Below, piece after piece: positions 62,024 to 64,000 of a stretch of DNA of 64,000 nucleotides (position 1 is its first letter; every line of letters begins with the position of its first letter). Below the pieces are notes generated by a model, which saw only the letters and a list, made by a program, of their open reading frames with translations, ran no database searches and had not been told where the DNA came from. The DNA comes from Actinoplanes subtropicus. Lineage in GTDB: Bacteria; Actinomycetota; Actinomycetes; Mycobacteriales; Micromonosporaceae. The position numbers were made by a program, and so were the translations under genes. Location of the stretch: the NCBI RefSeq assembly GCF_000721705.1, contig NZ_JOJL01000005.1:132485-196484 (forward strand), written 5' to 3'.

Positions 62024-62785
62024 ATGATCGGGAGTTGGATCGGCGGCGTGGAGCGGGTGGCGGTCCTCACCGGCGCCGGTATCTCGACGGACTCCGGGAT
62101 CCCTGACTACCGGGGACCGTCCGGCGTGTGGACCCTCGATCCGGCGCTGGTCAAGGCGTTCACGTATCAGTCGTTCATGGCCGACCCGGGCGTCCGGGCG
62201 GCGTTCTGGCACACCTACCGCGAGCACCCGGCCTGGCAGGCCCAGCCGAACGCGGCGCACCACGCGCTCGCCGGCCTGGAACGCTCCGGCGTGGCGGTCC
62301 GCGTCCTGACGCAGAACGTGGACGGGTTGCAGCAGCGCGCCGGCTCCAGCCGGCGCAAGGTGCTCGAGTTGCACGGCACGATGCACGAGGTGATCTGCAC
62401 CGGCTGCGGCCGGCGTACGCCGAGCGAACAGACGATGGCCCGGGTCGAAGCGGGAGACAGCGACCCCCGGTGCACCGACTGCGGAGCGATCCTGAAGCTG
62501 GCCGTCGTGCTGTTCGGCGAGCACCTCGACCCTGCCACCACCGGCCTGGCCGAGCGGATCGCCGCCAACGCCGAACTCCTGCTCGCCGTCGGTAGCTCGT
62601 TGCGGGTCGAGCCGGTCGCTTCGCTGTGCGCGGTGGCAGTCAACGCCGGCAGCCGGCTGGTGATCGTCAACCGCGATCCGACTCCCTACGACGACCTCGC
62701 CGTCGAGATCATCCGGGAACCGATCGGGGTGGCCCTCCCCCAGATCTGCGCCGCCATCAGCAAGACCGTCCAAGCCGTCGGCTGA
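62024..62785 (+). CDS. Sir2-family NAD-dependent deacylase
   Basis: A 253-residue protein. The NAD motif G-A-G-I-S-T-D-S-G-I-P-D-Y-R-G is at about 15-29, T-Q-N-V-D-G-L at about 104-110, and the catalytic His in E-L-H-G-T-M-H. A four-cysteine zinc site is C-T-G-C plus C-T-D-C, and V-G-S-S-L-R-V-E-P follows. It removes acyl groups from lysines using NAD+. The Y-x-x-R signature of CobB-type desuccinylases is not evident: the A-F-W-H-T-Y-R-E region is typical of class II/IV-like actinobacterial sirtuins. It is a single gene with a weak ribosome binding site. Confidence 0.9.
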   Translation: MIGSWIGGVERVAVLTGAGISTDSGIPDYRGPSGVWTLDPALVKAFTYQSFMADPGVRAAFWHTYREHPAWQAQPNAAHHALAGLERSGVAVRVLTQNVDGLQQRAGSSRRKVLELHGTMHEVICTGCGRRTPSEQTMARVEAGDSDPRCTDCGAILKLAVVLFGEHLDPATTGLAERIAANAELLLAVGSSLRVEPVASLCAVAVNAGSRLVIVNRDPTPYDDLAVEIIREPIGVALPQICAAISKTVQAVG

Positions 62786-62971
62786 ACGGACCGGACACCG
62801 GCCAGGAACGGCGGGTCCCTCCGTCCGATGCCGCAACGGCGACCCCCGACTTCGTGCAGCGCGAGAATCGCGGCTAAATGAATGCGCCTCTGGCTCTATC
62901 GTCGGTAGTGGGCAGCGATCGGGGCACAACGACCGCGGCGCCGTCTCCCGCCGATAGGAAGGGGTTCAAGA

Positions 62972-63778
62972 ATTAGCGTCGAAGGCGTTGGCCGCCTATC
63001 GCATGTCCTGTGGCTTGGCGGCCCGGCCGGAGCTGGCAAGACGACCGTGACGCGCCGGCTCGCTCGCCGGCACGGGCTACGTTGGTACAACTGCGACGCG
63101 CAAACCTGGCAGCACCTCGACCGGGCGGTGGCCGGCGGCGTCCGCAATGCTCAGCGGTTCGCCGCGCTGACCCCGGAGCAACGCAGGCTCGCTCGGCCGG
63201 AGGAGATCGAGTACGACCGGGGACCGCTGATCGTCGAGGACCTGTGCGCGCTGCCGGACTTCCCGATCATCGTGGTCGACGGCCCACCGCCCGCCGCCAC
63301 AGCCGCCGTCGCGGGCCAAGCGGTGTGGCTGCTGCCTTCACCCTCCGTACAGCGGGCCCGGCTTGAACAACGGCACCCGGACGGGGTGCCACCCCGGTAT
63401 CTGCGGCAGTGGGGCCCCGTCACCGAACCCGCGGCGGCCTCGGGCCCGGCGATCCTGCGGGTGGACAATCTGAGCGTCGCCCAGATTGTTGCGCGGGTGG
63501 AGCGGGTGTTCGCCCGCCGGTTGACCGACGGCCCGGTGGCGACCACCGTGGCGCAACGCCGAGAACTGCTCCGATACACCAATCAGAGCATCGTCTCGCA
63601 GTGCCTGGGCTGGCTCGCGCACCAGCCAAAGGCCGGCATCCGGCCCGCGGCCCAGCTGTTCGACTGCGAATGCGCGCGACCCGACTGCACCGCCTTGGTC
63701 GAACTGCCGGTCGAGACGGCCCGATCGGCGACAGCGACCGAGCCGCCCGCTGTCCTCGCCGCCGGGCACCACCTGTAG
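62972..63778 (+). CDS. P-loop NTPase, apparently starting at a rare ATT codon
   Basis: The Walker A motif G-G-P-A-G-A-G-K-T-T lies upstream of the first ATG/GTG/TTG in this frame (GTG at 63047, which would delete it). The frame is open back to a TAG near 62906. The only well-placed initiator is ATT at 62972, seven bases after AGGAAGGGG (62956-62964). From there the protein is 268 residues: P-loop at about 17-26, P-I-I-V-V-D-G-P as Walker B-like, and a C-terminal part with C-E-C-A-R-P-D-C, possibly a metal site. It resembles small nucleotide/AAA kinases with an extra cysteine-bearing domain. Function unknown. A point mutation of GTG to ATT is the main alternative. Confidence 0.65.
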   Translation: MSVEGVGRLSHVLWLGGPAGAGKTTVTRRLARRHGLRWYNCDAQTWQHLDRAVAGGVRNAQRFAALTPEQRRLARPEEIEYDRGPLIVEDLCALPDFPIIVVDGPPPAATAAVAGQAVWLLPSPSVQRARLEQRHPDGVPPRYLRQWGPVTEPAAASGPAILRVDNLSVAQIVARVERVFARRLTDGPVATTVAQRRELLRYTNQSIVSQCLGWLAHQPKAGIRPAAQLFDCECARPDCTALVELPVETARSATATEPPAVLAAGHHL

Positions 63779-63907
63779 CGGCAACTCGACGAGCGCAGTC
63801 GCGGCCACCGAGTCCGCGAGAGTAGCTGCATCGACGGTAGGTGGCACCACCCCCATCACCACCACGTCCCACGCCAGGAGTAACACTCCGTAGTGACCTG
63901 ATCGGCC

Positions 63908-63945
63908 GGGTAGCGACGGCGCATTGCTGCGCCGTCGCCCCCTCA
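63908..63945 (-). ncRNA. Group II intron domain VI with branch-point adenosine
   Basis: After domain V the minus strand reads TGAGGGG, then the hairpin GCGACGGCGCA-GCAA-TGCGCCGTCGC (63913-63938, perfect 11-bp stem with GNRA loop), then TA and CCC. The CCC pairs with the GGG at the base and leaves the A at 63911 unpaired, as expected for the lariat branch point. Confidence 0.8.
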
Positions 63946-63979
63946 GAACCGGACGTGCACGTTTCCATGCATCCGGCTC
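63946..63979 (-). ncRNA. Group II intron domain V
   Basis: The 34-nt minus-strand segment folds as a canonical D5. The lower helix GAGCCGGA pairs with TCCGGTTC, including the AGC catalytic triad and a G-U pair. A two-nucleotide CG bulge follows on the 3' side, then the upper helix TGCATG pairs with CGTGCA, closed by a GAAA tetraloop. Length, bulge, tetraloop and triad all match the most conserved part of group II introns. Confidence 0.9.
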
Positions 63980-64000
63980 AAGCAAGCCCTGTGGGCCGCT

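Larger units (their letters stand above)
63901..64000 (-). mobile_element. 3' end of a group II intron, cut by the right edge
   Basis: Read on the minus strand from the right edge, the sequence contains a complete catalytic domain V (63946-63979) followed by a domain VI hairpin (about 63908-63945) and probable 3' splice site near 63901. The rest of the ribozyme and its reverse transcriptase/maturase gene should lie beyond the window. Downstream exon sequence (63779-63900) encodes no gene that I can identify with confidence. The exact boundary is uncertain by several bases. Confidence 0.8.

Overview
The window is high-GC DNA with dense coding, frequent GTG starts, many 4-bp stop/start overlaps, and TetR, MarR and AraC regulators with tandem operators. 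This points to a filamentous actinobacterium, most likely of the Micromonosporaceae (Actinoplanes-like). That assignment rests on codon and base style and on gene families; there is no rRNA gene to test it. I found no rRNA, tRNA or CRISPR array.

Layout. 1-8.7 kb: the start of glgX at the left edge, remnants of a CPT-like kinase and a methyltransferase, then a serine beta-lactamase-like hydrolase, a secreted CHAP amidase-like protein, a DHFR-like reductase with a convergent AraC regulator, an L,D-transpeptidase lipoprotein and an unusual histidine-kinase-like ATPase. 8.7-13.7 kb: an MFS exporter / lipase-like hydrolase / P-loop kinase operon, a ribosomal-protein-S1 paralogue and a TetR gene with a perfect operator. 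13.9-18 kb is a decayed zone with broken MscS, MMPL and FAD-monooxygenase genes around an intact RHH + DUF4097 pair. 18-29.6 kb: a TetR-glyoxalase fusion, a large secreted glycosidase, a phosphatase, an aldo/keto reductase, degraded small genes, an ANTAR-PAS-PP2C phosphatase, an orphan MazF-like toxin and 6-phosphogluconate dehydrogenase.

29.6-46 kb: a GGDEF-EAL protein, phosphoglucomutase, CopC-CopD, a STAS antagonist, YaaA, an exported FKBP, an anchored protein followed by a 1355-residue MMPL transporter with a motif-rich tail, and a three-gene operon (small protein, beta-lactamase-like, SDR) divergent from an HTH regulator. 46-53.9 kb: an OsmC-like protein, a flavin disulfide reductase, a methyltransferase, DUF1028, a LysR/EamA pair with both 5' ends deleted, and a SRPBCC-MarR-prolyl iminopeptidase operon with a clear promoter and twin operators.

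53.97-59.7 kb is a compact exopolysaccharide operon: Wzz/BY-kinase-like protein, GT2, phosphoglycosyl transferase, flippase, polymerase. Together with gnd, pgm and glgX it gives the window a sugar and envelope theme. 59.96-61.77 kb is a three-gene cassette of unrecognised function: a protein with a duplicated N-terminal PGG..VPPG motif, a central beta-sandwich-like domain and a C-terminal WWFSWGG domain; a stand-alone copy of that C-terminal domain; and a 66-residue protein. A sirtuin, a P-loop protein that seems to start at ATT, and the 3' end (domains V and VI) of a group II intron running off the right edge complete the window.

A recurring pattern is a set of short deletion scars that leave gene fragments in both orientations (near 14.24, 16.45, 18.0, 25.2 and 51.03 kb).
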